Part shown: in pieces, positions 7,486 through 15,897 of the stretch
Numbering within the stretch: the stretch's first letter is position 1
Layout of the letters: every line of letters starts with the position of its first letter
Origin: Sphingobium sp. EM0848
GTDB lineage: Bacteria > Pseudomonadota > Alphaproteobacteria > Sphingomonadales > Sphingomonadaceae
Assembly: GCF_013375555.1 (NCBI RefSeq)
Contig: NZ_JABXWB010000001.1
Span: forward strand, 2,170,001-2,234,000
Reading direction: 5' to 3'
Length of the DNA stretch: 64,000 bases
Notes under the pieces: model-generated
Told to the model about the DNA's origin: nothing
What the model saw: only the letters and a program-made list of their open reading frames with translations
Databases searched by the model: none
Translations under genes and position numbers: made by a program

Positions 7486-9936
7486 TCATTTCTCCTTGGA
7501 CCGGCAGGAAGCGGGGGACGCAAAAAGCGCAAGATCGTCCGCTGCGGCGGGGAGGCCCCATCCGCGCAGGAAGGGACCCGTAAATTCGTCCGGGCCGTGT
7601 TCGATGACGATCGCATCGATCCGGCTCTGGCTATCAGGGTCGGACGCACCGCACAGCGCCAGGGCGACCGGTCCCAGATCCAGTTCGAACAGGCGGTTGC
7701 CCCGCCGGGACTGGAGATAATAATGGCGCTTGGGGGTTGCGCGGCTGATGAGCTCGATCTGCCGTGCATTGAGGCCGAAGCGCTCATAGGCGGCCCTCGA
7801 CTGCGGTTCGACCGCCCGATCGTTGGGGAGCAGGATGCGCTGCGGACAGCTTTCGATGATCGCGGGTGCGATGCTGCTTTCGCTGATATCGGCAAGGCTC
7901 TGGGTCGCGAACAGCACCGACACATTCTTCTTGCGGAGGGTCTTCAGCCATTCCCGGATGCGCGCGGCGAAGAGCGGATCGTCGAACAGGCTCCAGGCCT
8001 CGTCCAGGATCATCAGTGTCGGCCGGCCGTCAAAACGCTGCTCGATCCGATGGAAAAGATAGGTAAGGACCGGAGCGACCAGGCCCTTGCGCCCCATCAG
8101 CGCCTCGGTTTCGAAACATTGGACATCGCGCTGCGCGAGCCGCTCCTCCGCGGCGTCCAGATATCCGCCATGACTGCCATCCAGCATATAGGGCGCGAGC
8201 GCCAGCCGCAGCGCATTGGACTGGAGGAGAAGCGACAGGCCGGTCAGCGTCCGCTGTTCGACAGGCGCGGTCGCAAGGCTGGAGAGCGCGGACCAGAGTG
8301 CATCCTTGATTTCGGGGGTCAGCAGCACGCGTTCCTGGGCGAAGATATCACCCAGCCATTCGGCCGCCCAGCTACGCTCGTTTTCCCTGTCGATATCGCG
8401 TAATGGCTGGAAGGAAAGCGGATCGTCTTCCCCCTCGCCAACGCCCAGTGCATGGTGGCTTCCACCCATGGCAAGCACCGCCGCGCGAGCCGACCGTCCC
8501 ATGTCGAACATGATGACGCGGGAACCGGCATAGCGGCGGAACTGGAGCGCGATGAAGGACAGGAGAACCGATTTTCCCGCGCCGGTTGGCCCCACGACCA
8601 TCATATGCCCGACATCACCGACATGGGTCGACAGGCGGAACGGTGTCGATCCGCTGGTCTTTGCCTGGAGCAAGGGCGGCCCGGCGAGGTGGCGATTGCC
8701 ATGAGGTCCGGCCCAGACGGCGGAAAGCGGCATCAGATGGGCGAGATTGAGGCTGTGCACCAGCGGCTGTCTCACATTGGCGTAGACTTGCCCCGGCAGG
8801 CCCGACAACCATGCTTCGACCGCATTGACGGTTTCGCGGATGCAGGTGAAGCCAAGGCCGTTCACAACCCGCTCGACGGCGCGGACCTTTGCGTCGACGG
8901 CGGCTATGTCGCGATCCATCACCGTGATCGTCGTGGTCAGATAGCCGAAGGCGACATGATCGCCGCCCAGCGCCTGCAAGGCGAGGTCCGCATCGACTAC
9001 CTTGTTTTCGGCATCGCTGTCCAGCAGCTGGGCCGGTTGATTATACATCACCTCGCGCAACAGTGCCGTGACCGATTTGCGCTTGTTGAACCATTGCCGC
9101 CGGAGCTTCGTCAAAGCGCGGGTGGCATCGCTCTTGTCGAGCGCGATGTAGCGCGTGACCCAGCGATAACCGAAATTCTGGTTATTGAGGGCGTCGAGCA
9201 GGCCCGGCCTACTCATATTGGGGAAACCGAGCAACGTCAGCGTGCGGATATGCTGCTCGCCAAGGCGCGGTTCGAGCCCGCCGACAAGCGGCGTGTCCGC
9301 CAGCAGGCCGTCGAGATAGAAGGGCGTATCGAGGACATGCACGCCATGATCCCGGTCCGACACGGTCGCATGAAGAAATGTCAGGGTCGCGGCATCGTCC
9401 AGCGGCTGGATTTCAGGCATGAAAGTGCTGAACAGATCGATGATCCGCCCCGTCTCGGCCACAAAGCCGCCGAGCGCCTGACGCCAATCGCGCCGCAAAT
9501 CCTTACCCTCGCGCTCGACAAGATGCCGCCCCGCCGCATCGCTGCTGTCAGCGGGCGGCAACCACAGGAGAGTTGCGTGATAAGCACTTTCGAAATGCTG
9601 CTCGTGAGACGCGAATTGCGCGCGCCGTTCCTGATCCACGAGCCAGGAAGCGGGATCGACAAAAGCGCCATCGGGATAACCCTGCGCTTCCCGTCTGTGC
9701 ACGTCGAAGAAGATCGCCCAGCCTGAACCGAGCCGTTTCAATACATTATTGGTGCGCGCGCAGGTGGCAATCAGTTCCGCTTCCGTCGCGCTCTCGATGT
9801 CTGGACCCCGGAAACGGAATGTGCGCTGGAAACTGCCATCCTTGTTGAGGACCACGCCGGACGCCACGAGTGCGGCCCAGGGCAGATGGTCGGCAATGCG
9901 ATCGGCCCGGGACCGATATTCGGAAAGGTTCAGCAC
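7486..9936 (-). CDS. trbE: TrbE/VirB4-family ATPase
   Basis: 816 residues from a GTG at 9936 that overlaps the trbD stop. The product then begins (V)LNLSEYRSRADRIADHLPWAAL, as TrbE proteins do. Walker A is VVGPTGAGKSVLLSF, Walker B is PTLMILDEAWSLFDD, followed by the conserved ATQSLADISESSI block. It powers pilus assembly and transfer at the inner membrane. The ATPase motifs are complete. The longer open frame running back to 10248 is a shadow of trbC and trbD. Confidence 0.95.
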   Translation of the reverse strand: MLNLSEYRSRADRIADHLPWAALVASGVVLNKDGSFQRTFRFRGPDIESATEAELIATCARTNNVLKRLGSGWAIFFDVHRREAQGYPDGAFVDPASWLVDQERRAQFASHEQHFESAYHATLLWLPPADSSDAAGRHLVEREGKDLRRDWRQALGGFVAETGRIIDLFSTFMPEIQPLDDAATLTFLHATVSDRDHGVHVLDTPFYLDGLLADTPLVGGLEPRLGEQHIRTLTLLGFPNMSRPGLLDALNNQNFGYRWVTRYIALDKSDATRALTKLRRQWFNKRKSVTALLREVMYNQPAQLLDSDAENKVVDADLALQALGGDHVAFGYLTTTITVMDRDIAAVDAKVRAVERVVNGLGFTCIRETVNAVEAWLSGLPGQVYANVRQPLVHSLNLAHLMPLSAVWAGPHGNRHLAGPPLLQAKTSGSTPFRLSTHVGDVGHMMVVGPTGAGKSVLLSFIALQFRRYAGSRVIMFDMGRSARAAVLAMGGSHHALGVGEGEDDPLSFQPLRDIDRENERSWAAEWLGDIFAQERVLLTPEIKDALWSALSSLATAPVEQRTLTGLSLLLQSNALRLALAPYMLDGSHGGYLDAAEERLAQRDVQCFETEALMGRKGLVAPVLTYLFHRIEQRFDGRPTLMILDEAWSLFDDPLFAARIREWLKTLRKKNVSVLFATQSLADISESSIAPAIIESCPQRILLPNDRAVEPQSRAAYERFGLNARQIELISRATPKRHYYLQSRRGNRLFELDLGPVALALCGASDPDSQSRIDAIVIEHGPDEFTGPFLRGWGLPAAADDLALFASPASCRSKEK

Positions 9937-10190
9937 GTCCAATATCCCTTCTGCCGGAGATGGCGAAGCAGGACCGGCGCGAAATCGGGATCGCGACGGG
10001 TCGCTATGACCGCGATGCTGTGCCCGATCGCCCATGCCGCAATGCCGACCAGCCATTGTTGAAGGCCAAGGCCAATCGCAGCGGCCAGCGTCCCGTTGAC
10101 AATCGAAAGGCCACGAGGCGCCCCGCCCAGCAAGATGGGTGAGGCGAGGCTCGCATGGATGGGCACCTCGAAGCCTTCGATCGCGCTCAT
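9930..10190 (-). CDS. trbD: TrbD/VirB3-family membrane protein
   Basis: 86 residues starting MSAIEGFEVPIHASLASPILLGGAPRG, the typical TrbD opening, followed by one hydrophobic hairpin (about residues 28-62). VirB3-like proteins work with the VirB4 ATPase next door. The ATG at 10190 overlaps the trbC stop by four bases, and the TGA overlaps the trbE GTG start. Confidence 0.93.
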   Translation of the reverse strand: MSAIEGFEVPIHASLASPILLGGAPRGLSIVNGTLAAAIGLGLQQWLVGIAAWAIGHSIAVIATRRDPDFAPVLLRHLRQKGYWTC

Positions 10191-10534
10191 GCCACGAGCG
10201 CCCCGCCGCCGAAGCTGAAGAAGGAGAGGAAGAAGGACGATGCGGCAAAAGCGATGGAAAGGCCGAAGACGATCTGGATCAGGCGGCGAAAACCGCCCGA
10301 TGTTTCGCCAAAGGCGAGCGTGAGGCCGGTCGAGATGATGATGATCACGGCGACGATCTTCGCCACCGGTCCCTGCACCGATTCCAGCACCTGTTCGAGC
10401 GGCTGTTCCCAGGGCATGCCGGAGCCGGCGGCATGCGCAGCGGCCGAAGCCATGGCAAAGCTGACGGCAAGCATGATGGCAACGGACCCGGCGCCGCGAA
10501 AGGCAGCTGGCTGGGACAATGATATTTTGATCAT
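10187..10534 (-). CDS. trbC: TrbC/VirB2-family pilin
   Basis: 115 residues with a long signal segment ending near AHAAG (about residue 37). Two hydrophobic helices follow (KIVAVIIIISTGLTLAFG and IVFGLSIAFAASSFFLSFF), separated by the short loop ETSGGFRRL. This is the prepilin pattern of TrbC. It would be processed by the S26-family TraF peptidase encoded at 20592-21164, which in IncP systems also cyclises the pilin. Confidence 0.93.
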   Translation of the reverse strand: MIKISLSQPAAFRGAGSVAIMLAVSFAMASAAAHAAGSGMPWEQPLEQVLESVQGPVAKIVAVIIIISTGLTLAFGETSGGFRRLIQIVFGLSIAFAASSFFLSFFSFGGGALVA

Positions 10535-11553
10535 GGATGGTCTCCTGTGGGGAATGGGGGGACGAGGAGTTCGGTGAGCCGGTAGCCGCCCTGCGGGTCG
10601 AGACCATCGACGCGCGCGAGGCTGGTGACCCGCCGCGAGGCGCCTCGCCCGGAGAGAAAGACGATGAGGTCGATGGCCTCTGCGATGAGGGCGCGCGGAA
10701 CCGTCGCCACGGCCTCCTGCACCAGGCTTTCGATACGGCCGAGCGCAGCGGCTGACCCATTGGCGTGGACGGTCGCAATCCCGCCGGGGTGACCTGTATT
10801 CCAGGCCTTGAGCATGTCGAGGGCTTCGGGTCCCCTTACCTCACCGACGATGATCCGGTCGGGCCGCAAGCGGAGCGTGGAACGCACAAGGTCGGTCATG
10901 GTGACGATGCCCGCCCGCGTGCGCAGCGCCACGGTATCGACCGATGGGCTTTGCAATTCGCGCGTGTCTTCGATGAGGATCAGGCGTTCCTCGGTCGCCC
11001 CAATCTCGCCCAGCAGGGCATTGGCAAGCGTCGTCTTGCCCGAGCTGGTGCCGCCGGCGACAAGGATGTTCCACCGCTCATGCACCGCGCGACGTAGGAG
11101 TGCTGCGGCGGTATCGCTGATGATGCCATCGCTGACATAATCGTCCATGCTATAGGGACGAGATGCCGGCTTGCGGATCGCGAAGCAGGGGCCGACCGCA
11201 ACCGGCGGCAGGATCGCCTCAAAACGCTCGCCGGCCCTTCCTTCGGCCTGCGGCGGCAGTTCCGCTGATAATATGGGCGCGCCGGCATGGACCTCGGCAC
11301 GGACATGCGAGGCAACCAGGCGGATAATCCGTTCGACTTCGCTGGGCCCAAGGACAATATCGGTGTCGACGCGTCCCTCGCCCAGCAGATCGAGCCGCAG
11401 GGCACCATCGGGATTGACCATGATCTCGATCACGCGGGGATCATCGAGCGCCGCAGCGATGGCCGGCCCCATCGCGCTGTGCAGCATGGCCTTGCGCCGT
11501 CCGGCTGCCGTTTCATCGCGCACGGTCGTCGTGGATGTCTCATGCCTGCTCAC
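10531..11553 (-). CDS. trbB: TrbB/VirB11-family ATPase
   Basis: 340 residues. N-terminal domain with IEIMVNPDGALRLDLLGEG. Walker A GGTSSGKTT at about 167-175, LILIEDTRELQ (Walker B/Asp box region), then RPDRIIVGEVRGPEALDML and TGHPGGIATVHANGS, the conserved His box. A hexameric traffic ATPase at the channel base. Overlaps its neighbours by four bases on both sides. Confidence 0.96.
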   Translation of the reverse strand: MSRHETSTTTVRDETAAGRRKAMLHSAMGPAIAAALDDPRVIEIMVNPDGALRLDLLGEGRVDTDIVLGPSEVERIIRLVASHVRAEVHAGAPILSAELPPQAEGRAGERFEAILPPVAVGPCFAIRKPASRPYSMDDYVSDGIISDTAAALLRRAVHERWNILVAGGTSSGKTTLANALLGEIGATEERLILIEDTRELQSPSVDTVALRTRAGIVTMTDLVRSTLRLRPDRIIVGEVRGPEALDMLKAWNTGHPGGIATVHANGSAAALGRIESLVQEAVATVPRALIAEAIDLIVFLSGRGASRRVTSLARVDGLDPQGGYRLTELLVPPFPTGDHP

Positions 11554-11966
11554 CCCTCGCCTCCCTCGGCCGATGGGACCGCGATCATCCGCTTGCCGGT
11601 CGCAAGCTGGCGGCCAACCTGGCTGATGAATGCCTCGAAGCGCTGGCGGCCCTGGGCACGTCCAACCTCGTCATTGTCCCCGAGCGGGGGCGTCACCATG
11701 AGCTGATAGCGGATGAAGAGAGCGAGGCTCTCGACCAATATGTCAATGTCGCGGCGGGCAGCTGTCAGTTCCTTCGACAGTTCATTGAGGCGCATGCGCA
11801 GCGCCGCTTCCGCCTCGCTCGCGCCGCGATGACGCAGCCATGTCCGCAACGCATCATTGACCAATCGGCTCTTATTCCCTGCATAGCCGGTAGCCATGGC
11901 ATCGAGCGCATCGCCGATCTCGCGGTCGATGTAGAGATTCTGGCGGATCTTGGGTGCGCGCTTCAT
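11550..11966 (-). CDS. CopG-type ribbon-helix-helix regulator of the tra operon
   Basis: 138 residues. RQNLYIDREIGDALDAMATGYAGNKSRLVNDALRTWL forms the strand-helix-helix DNA-binding unit; a long helical region follows (SLALFIRYQLMVTPPLG, then RQRFEAFISQVGRQL). Genes of this kind commonly sit between traG and trbB. It overlaps both by four bases. A broken relative with the same N-terminal pattern lies at 43655. Likely a transcriptional regulator of transfer genes or a relaxosome accessory. Confidence 0.85.
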   Translation of the reverse strand: MKRAPKIRQNLYIDREIGDALDAMATGYAGNKSRLVNDALRTWLRHRGASEAEAALRMRLNELSKELTAARRDIDILVESLALFIRYQLMVTPPLGDNDEVGRAQGRQRFEAFISQVGRQLATGKRMIAVPSAEGGEG

Positions 11967-13987
11967 AGCCCCAGCACCTTTTCATGGGTTGACGCGACAT
12001 CGATGGCATGGCCACGGATGACCGGCGCCATGCGCTGCGCCTGCTCCATGGCGCGCTTGTCGGAAACGACGTCCTCATCCTCGACGATGGAGCGATCCAT
12101 CTCCGGCTCGGAATCCTGCCTATCCGGCTGAACCTCATTTTCAAGCGCCGGATGCCGATGCTGCTCGCGCCCACCTTCGTCGGCCGCCTGCCTAGTCTCG
12201 GCGGTGGCGGGGACCATTTTGCGTCCCGCATCGGCGGTCGCACCCCAATCATCCTTCCGGGACGGAGGAATGTCGGGATAGGCCTTGTCGCTTAGCAGCG
12301 GCGGCGCTCCGACACGATCTGCAAAATTGGGGTCGTTATAATAGCGCAGCTTCTTCGCGCGGATCGGCGCCATGCCGGCGACGAGGACCAGTTCCTCGTC
12401 GGCCGAAAGCTGCATGACTTCGCCGGGCGTCAGGAGCTGGCGTGCGGTCTCCTGACGGCTGACCATGACATGGGCGAGCCACGGGGCCAGACGGTGGCCG
12501 GCATAGTTGCGCATGGCGCGTTGTTCGGTCGCCGTTCCCAACGCGTCCGATATCCGCTTCGCGGTCCTCTCGTCATTGGTCGCAAAGGCGATACGGACAT
12601 GGCAATTGTCGAGAATGGCATTGTGCTCGCCATAGGCCTTCTCGATCTGGTTGAGGCTCTGCGCAATCAGGAAGGCGCGGATGCCGTAACCGGCCATGAA
12701 GGCAAGGCTGGTTTCGAAGAAATCCAGGCGGCCAAGCGCGGGGAACTCATCCAGCATCATGAGGAGTTGGTGCCGGCTTGTCGTCCCGGCCTGCTGATCG
12801 AGCCGTTCGGTAAGGCGCCGTCCGATCTGGTTCAGGATGAGCCGGATCAGCGGCTTGGTGCGGCTGATATCGGACGGCGGCACCACCAGATAGAGGGAAC
12901 AGGGCTCTGCACCCTCCATCAGATCGGCGATCCGCCAGTCGCAGCGCGACGTCACTTGCGCAAGGGTCGGGTCGCGATAGAGGCCAAGGAACGACATGGC
13001 GGTCGAGAGCACGCCCGAGCGTTCATTCTCGCTCTTGTTCAGCAATTCCCGGGCAGCGGATGCGACGACCGGATGGACCTGCGGATGCTCGTTCGTCCCC
13101 AGATGGTTGGCGGTCATCATGCGATGGAGCGTTGCCGCAAAGCTCTGCCGGGGATCGGACAAAAAGGTCGCCACATGGGCGAGCGTCTTTTCTTCCTCGG
13201 CATAGAGAATATGGAGAATGACGCCAACCAGCAGCGAATGGCTGGTCTTTTCCCAGTGATTCCGGGTGGTCAGCGCGCCCTCGGGGTCAACCAGGATATC
13301 GGCGATATTCTGGACGTCCCGGACCTCATCGGCGCCGCGGCGGACCTCAAGCAGGGGATTGTAGCGGGCCGAGCGCGCGTCCGTCGGATTGAACAGCAGG
13401 CAGTGCGAGAAGCGAGCGCGCCAGCCTGCCGTCAGGATCCAGTTTTCCCCCTTGATGTCGTGAATGACCGCGGACCCGGTCCAGGACAGCAGGGTCGGCA
13501 CGACCAGCCCGACACCCTTACCCGAGCGCGTGGGCGCAAAGGCCATGACATGCTCAGGCCCCTCATGACGCGAATAATGGTGGCCATGGCGGCCGAGCAT
13601 GACGCCGGCCGGCCGATACAGTCCCGCCCGCCGAACATCTCTGGAACTCGCCCAGCGCGCCGAGCCATAGGTCGTCACCTGCCGGGATTGGCGGGCGCGC
13701 CATAGCGAACCGAAGATCGCGGCGCCGCAGCCGACGAACCCGCTGGCCGCGGCCAGCGCGCCTGCCTTGTCGAAGACGATCGGCGCATAAGCGTCGAAAT
13801 GATACCACCAGGGAAAGAGCGACCAGGGGCGATAGACCGGAATGTCGCCGAGCATGAACCAGGCGGGCCCGAGCTGGGACTGATAGGCGAGCATGGCTGC
13901 CGCCCATTGGGTGGCTGCCCATAGGCCTGCAAGGACGATAGCCAGCACAATGAGAATCTGGCCGATCAGCAATTTGGTCGGGGTCAC
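11963..13987 (-). CDS. traG: TraG/VirD4 type IV coupling protein
   Basis: 674 residues. Two N-terminal membrane helices (about 5-36 and 75-95), then TYGSARWAS. Walker A APTRSGKGVG lies at 151-160, Walker B LLMMLDEFPALGRLD near 410, followed by IRAFLIAQSLNQIEKAYG. The last 100 residues are acidic and poorly conserved. It recruits the relaxase-DNA complex to the channel and hydrolyses ATP. First gene of the leftward transfer operon; the operon promoter should lie in 13988-14132. Confidence 0.96.
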   Translation of the reverse strand: MTPTKLLIGQILIVLAIVLAGLWAATQWAAAMLAYQSQLGPAWFMLGDIPVYRPWSLFPWWYHFDAYAPIVFDKAGALAAASGFVGCGAAIFGSLWRARQSRQVTTYGSARWASSRDVRRAGLYRPAGVMLGRHGHHYSRHEGPEHVMAFAPTRSGKGVGLVVPTLLSWTGSAVIHDIKGENWILTAGWRARFSHCLLFNPTDARSARYNPLLEVRRGADEVRDVQNIADILVDPEGALTTRNHWEKTSHSLLVGVILHILYAEEEKTLAHVATFLSDPRQSFAATLHRMMTANHLGTNEHPQVHPVVASAARELLNKSENERSGVLSTAMSFLGLYRDPTLAQVTSRCDWRIADLMEGAEPCSLYLVVPPSDISRTKPLIRLILNQIGRRLTERLDQQAGTTSRHQLLMMLDEFPALGRLDFFETSLAFMAGYGIRAFLIAQSLNQIEKAYGEHNAILDNCHVRIAFATNDERTAKRISDALGTATEQRAMRNYAGHRLAPWLAHVMVSRQETARQLLTPGEVMQLSADEELVLVAGMAPIRAKKLRYYNDPNFADRVGAPPLLSDKAYPDIPPSRKDDWGATADAGRKMVPATAETRQAADEGGREQHRHPALENEVQPDRQDSEPEMDRSIVEDEDVVSDKRAMEQAQRMAPVIRGHAIDVASTHEKVLGL

Positions 13988-14060
13988 GGTTTTGCTCCCG
14001 CCCGCCGGACTGGTCCGGTTCGAGCGGGTTCAAGAATCCGTCACAGCGCTTCAGAAGGAC

Positions 14061-14087
14061 ATGGTGCAGATCGGCGCAGATCGGCTC
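14061..14087 (+). promoter_or_regulatory. CAGATCGGC direct repeat upstream of traG
   Basis: ATGGTGCAGATCGGC is followed directly by GCAGATCGGCTC, so CAGATCGGC occurs twice head to tail with one base between. It lies about 75 bp upstream of the traG start. Almost the same block occurs inverted at 43512-43540, upstream of a related RHH gene, and a partial copy at 21461. Possible operator or relaxosome-protein site. Confidence 0.4.
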
Positions 14088-14132
14088 ATTCCGGACGCCA
14101 TCTGCGGGTCTACACAATCATCGCCCGATCGA

Positions 14133-15053
14133 TCAGGCCCCGGCATCCACCCGCAGCTGTTCGATTCGCTCGCATGCCGATGTTTCGACAGCATCCCGCA
14201 ACATGCAGACGGACCGGGCAATCGCCTCCAGATCCTCGATACTGATGTCGTACTGGGCCGAGTAACGCGACTCGACATAGGCGCGCTTCAACAGTTCGAA
14301 CAGGCGACGCTCCACCCTTGTGCCCCGCGGCCAGGCTGAGATGAGACGTGCCTCGATGTTTTCGGCAAGGGATCGAAGAAATTTGATGTTATGAGAGCGT
14401 GGAAAATACAGTGTTCGAACGAGCAGAAAACAGGCATATGCAGTTTCAGCCGCCTGATGAAAGTTGAAAGCCGCTTTACGCTTCCAATCAAGATCCTCTT
14501 TCGCTTTCGATCCAGCATATCCAGCCAGATCGATCCAGTTATCGAGTGATTTTATCTGCTCCCTATAATATTTGTTTGCCATCTCGAAAGCGTCTCGAGG
14601 CGTCAGTGGCTGTGGTGCTACCAAACTCGATCCGGGGAGTTCGTACAGAACGATCCCGTCGCGAGCGATATCGACCCAGAAATATTCGCCTTTCCGCAGC
14701 CCCTGATTCACCTCATCCAGTGTGTGAACGATGATGTTGACCGGCCGGCCCACATCATCATCGTGCAGGATCTTGTCCTCGGCGACATACCAATAATCTG
14801 CAATGTCGGTGAGATCGGCATGGCTGACGATGATCAGCAGATCGAAATCGGACTGGTAGCCATTTTCAGGTTCGTCGACCCAATCCGTACGCGAATAGCT
14901 CCCGAAAAGGATGATCTTCAGGATTCGCCCGTTGCGCTTCCAGGACTGGCTTGCGCGCGACGTCGCCTCGACAAATTCCGCAAGCAGAATTTTCTGGACC
15001 AGCTCCAACTCGCCGCGCTGGACATCCGGCAGGTGATCAAGATCCGCTTTCAT
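14133..15053 (-). CDS. Nucleotidyltransferase-HEPN fusion protein
   Basis: 306 residues. The N-terminal nucleotidyltransferase domain has GSYSR at 51-55 and SDFDLLI at 69-75, the GS...DxD catalytic pattern. The C-terminal HEPN-like helical domain runs from about 165 to 290 (AAFNFHQAAETAYACFLL, then PRSHNIKFLRSLAE). MNT and HEPN proteins usually form toxin-antitoxin pairs in which MNT modifies the HEPN ribonuclease; here both are in one chain. The gene is slightly less GC-rich than the trb genes, suggesting recent acquisition. A role in element maintenance or defence is inferred. Confidence 0.8.
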   Translation of the reverse strand: MKADLDHLPDVQRGELELVQKILLAEFVEATSRASQSWKRNGRILKIILFGSYSRTDWVDEPENGYQSDFDLLIIVSHADLTDIADYWYVAEDKILHDDDVGRPVNIIVHTLDEVNQGLRKGEYFWVDIARDGIVLYELPGSSLVAPQPLTPRDAFEMANKYYREQIKSLDNWIDLAGYAGSKAKEDLDWKRKAAFNFHQAAETAYACFLLVRTLYFPRSHNIKFLRSLAENIEARLISAWPRGTRVERRLFELLKRAYVESRYSAQYDISIEDLEAIARSVCMLRDAVETSACERIEQLRVDAGA

Positions 15054-15205
15054 GGCCGGATTCTCGCGGGATTTCCTTCCCTTGGCAAGCGCCTATGAAC
15101 TTGTCCTGTATGGAGGGGCGAAGCGTAACCCATCATGGCACGCAGGGGCGAGAGCAGCCCTCCAGGTCACGGGTGTTGCATTTGCTTGCCAAGCCAACAG
15201 CTTTT

Positions 15206-15220
15206 GATTAATTTTTAATC
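15206..15220 (+). promoter_or_regulatory. GATTAA-TTT-TTAATC dyad, probable toxin-antitoxin operator
   Basis: A perfect inverted repeat of six bases with a three-base spacer, in an AT-rich stretch that stands out from the GC-rich surroundings, 23 bp before the antitoxin start at 15243. It could overlap the -10 region. RHH antitoxins bind such dyads. Confidence 0.5.
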
Positions 15221-15242
15221 ATATCGATTTGGAGTTATGAGG

Positions 15243-15512
15243 ATGGCAACGGGAACCAGGGTTTTGACGGCCCATGTGCCGGAGGGGCTGGCCGATAAAG
15301 TCGATGCCTTGGCCGCTCGCATCGAACGTTCGCGAGGGTGGATCATGAAACAGGCTCTGGCGGCATGGATCGACCAGGAGGAAGAGCGGCACAAGATGAC
15401 GCTTGAGGCCCTGGCGGATGTAGACGCGGGCCGGGTGATCGATCATCAGAGCATTCAGGCCTGGGCTGACAGCCTTTCGACCGACAGCCCGCTACCCTCG
15501 CCGACCGCATGA
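15243..15512 (+). CDS. Ribbon-helix-helix antitoxin (ParD/CopG type)
   Basis: 89 residues, MATGTRVLTAHVPEGLADKVDALAARIERSRGWIMKQALAAW, a clear RHH unit followed by an acidic helical tail for toxin binding. The ATG at 15243 has GGAG eight bases upstream; the ATG at 15237 is only two bases from the same GGAG and is less likely. Its stop overlaps the toxin start (ATGA). Forms a two-gene operon with the RelE/ParE toxin. Confidence 0.88.
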   Translation: MATGTRVLTAHVPEGLADKVDALAARIERSRGWIMKQALAAWIDQEEERHKMTLEALADVDAGRVIDHQSIQAWADSLSTDSPLPSPTA

Positions 15513-15802
15513 AGCTTCAGTGGACCAGCAAGGCGTCATCTGATCTTTTGCGCTTGCATGAGCATCTGCGGCCGGTCGCACCTGAGGCAGCCGCGCGCGT
15601 CGTGCAGCAGCTTGCGCATGCGCCTGACCGCCTGCTCGACTATCCGCGCCTTGGCGAAAAGCTGGAGGCCTTCGAACTGCGTGAGGTCCGGCGAATCATC
15701 GTGGGCAACTATGAGATGCGATACGAGATCGTAAGCGGCACCATCTTCATTCTCCGCCTTTGGCATTGCCGGGAGAACCGGAGCTTCGCAGCAGAGCAAT
15801 GA
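15509..15802 (+). CDS. RelE/ParE-family toxin
   Basis: 97 residues. MKLQWTSKASSDLLRLHEHLRP, then RLGEKLEAFELREVRRIIVGNYEMRYEI and FILRLWHCRENR, is the standard ParE/RelE pattern, with the C-terminal Arg/His-rich strand present. ParE members poison gyrase and RelE members cleave mRNA; which applies cannot be told from sequence alone. Translationally coupled to the antitoxin. Converges on the relaxase gene, with about 95 bp between stops. Confidence 0.9.
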   Translation: MKLQWTSKASSDLLRLHEHLRPVAPEAAARVVQQLAHAPDRLLDYPRLGEKLEAFELREVRRIIVGNYEMRYEIVSGTIFILRLWHCRENRSFAAEQ

Positions 15803-15897
15803 ACGACGAAGCCCGATCTTATGGACAGAATGGCGAAAATGATGCCCAGCCAGACGATGTGACAACCTCCGCATAACTGACGACCGTTTTTCCAAGC

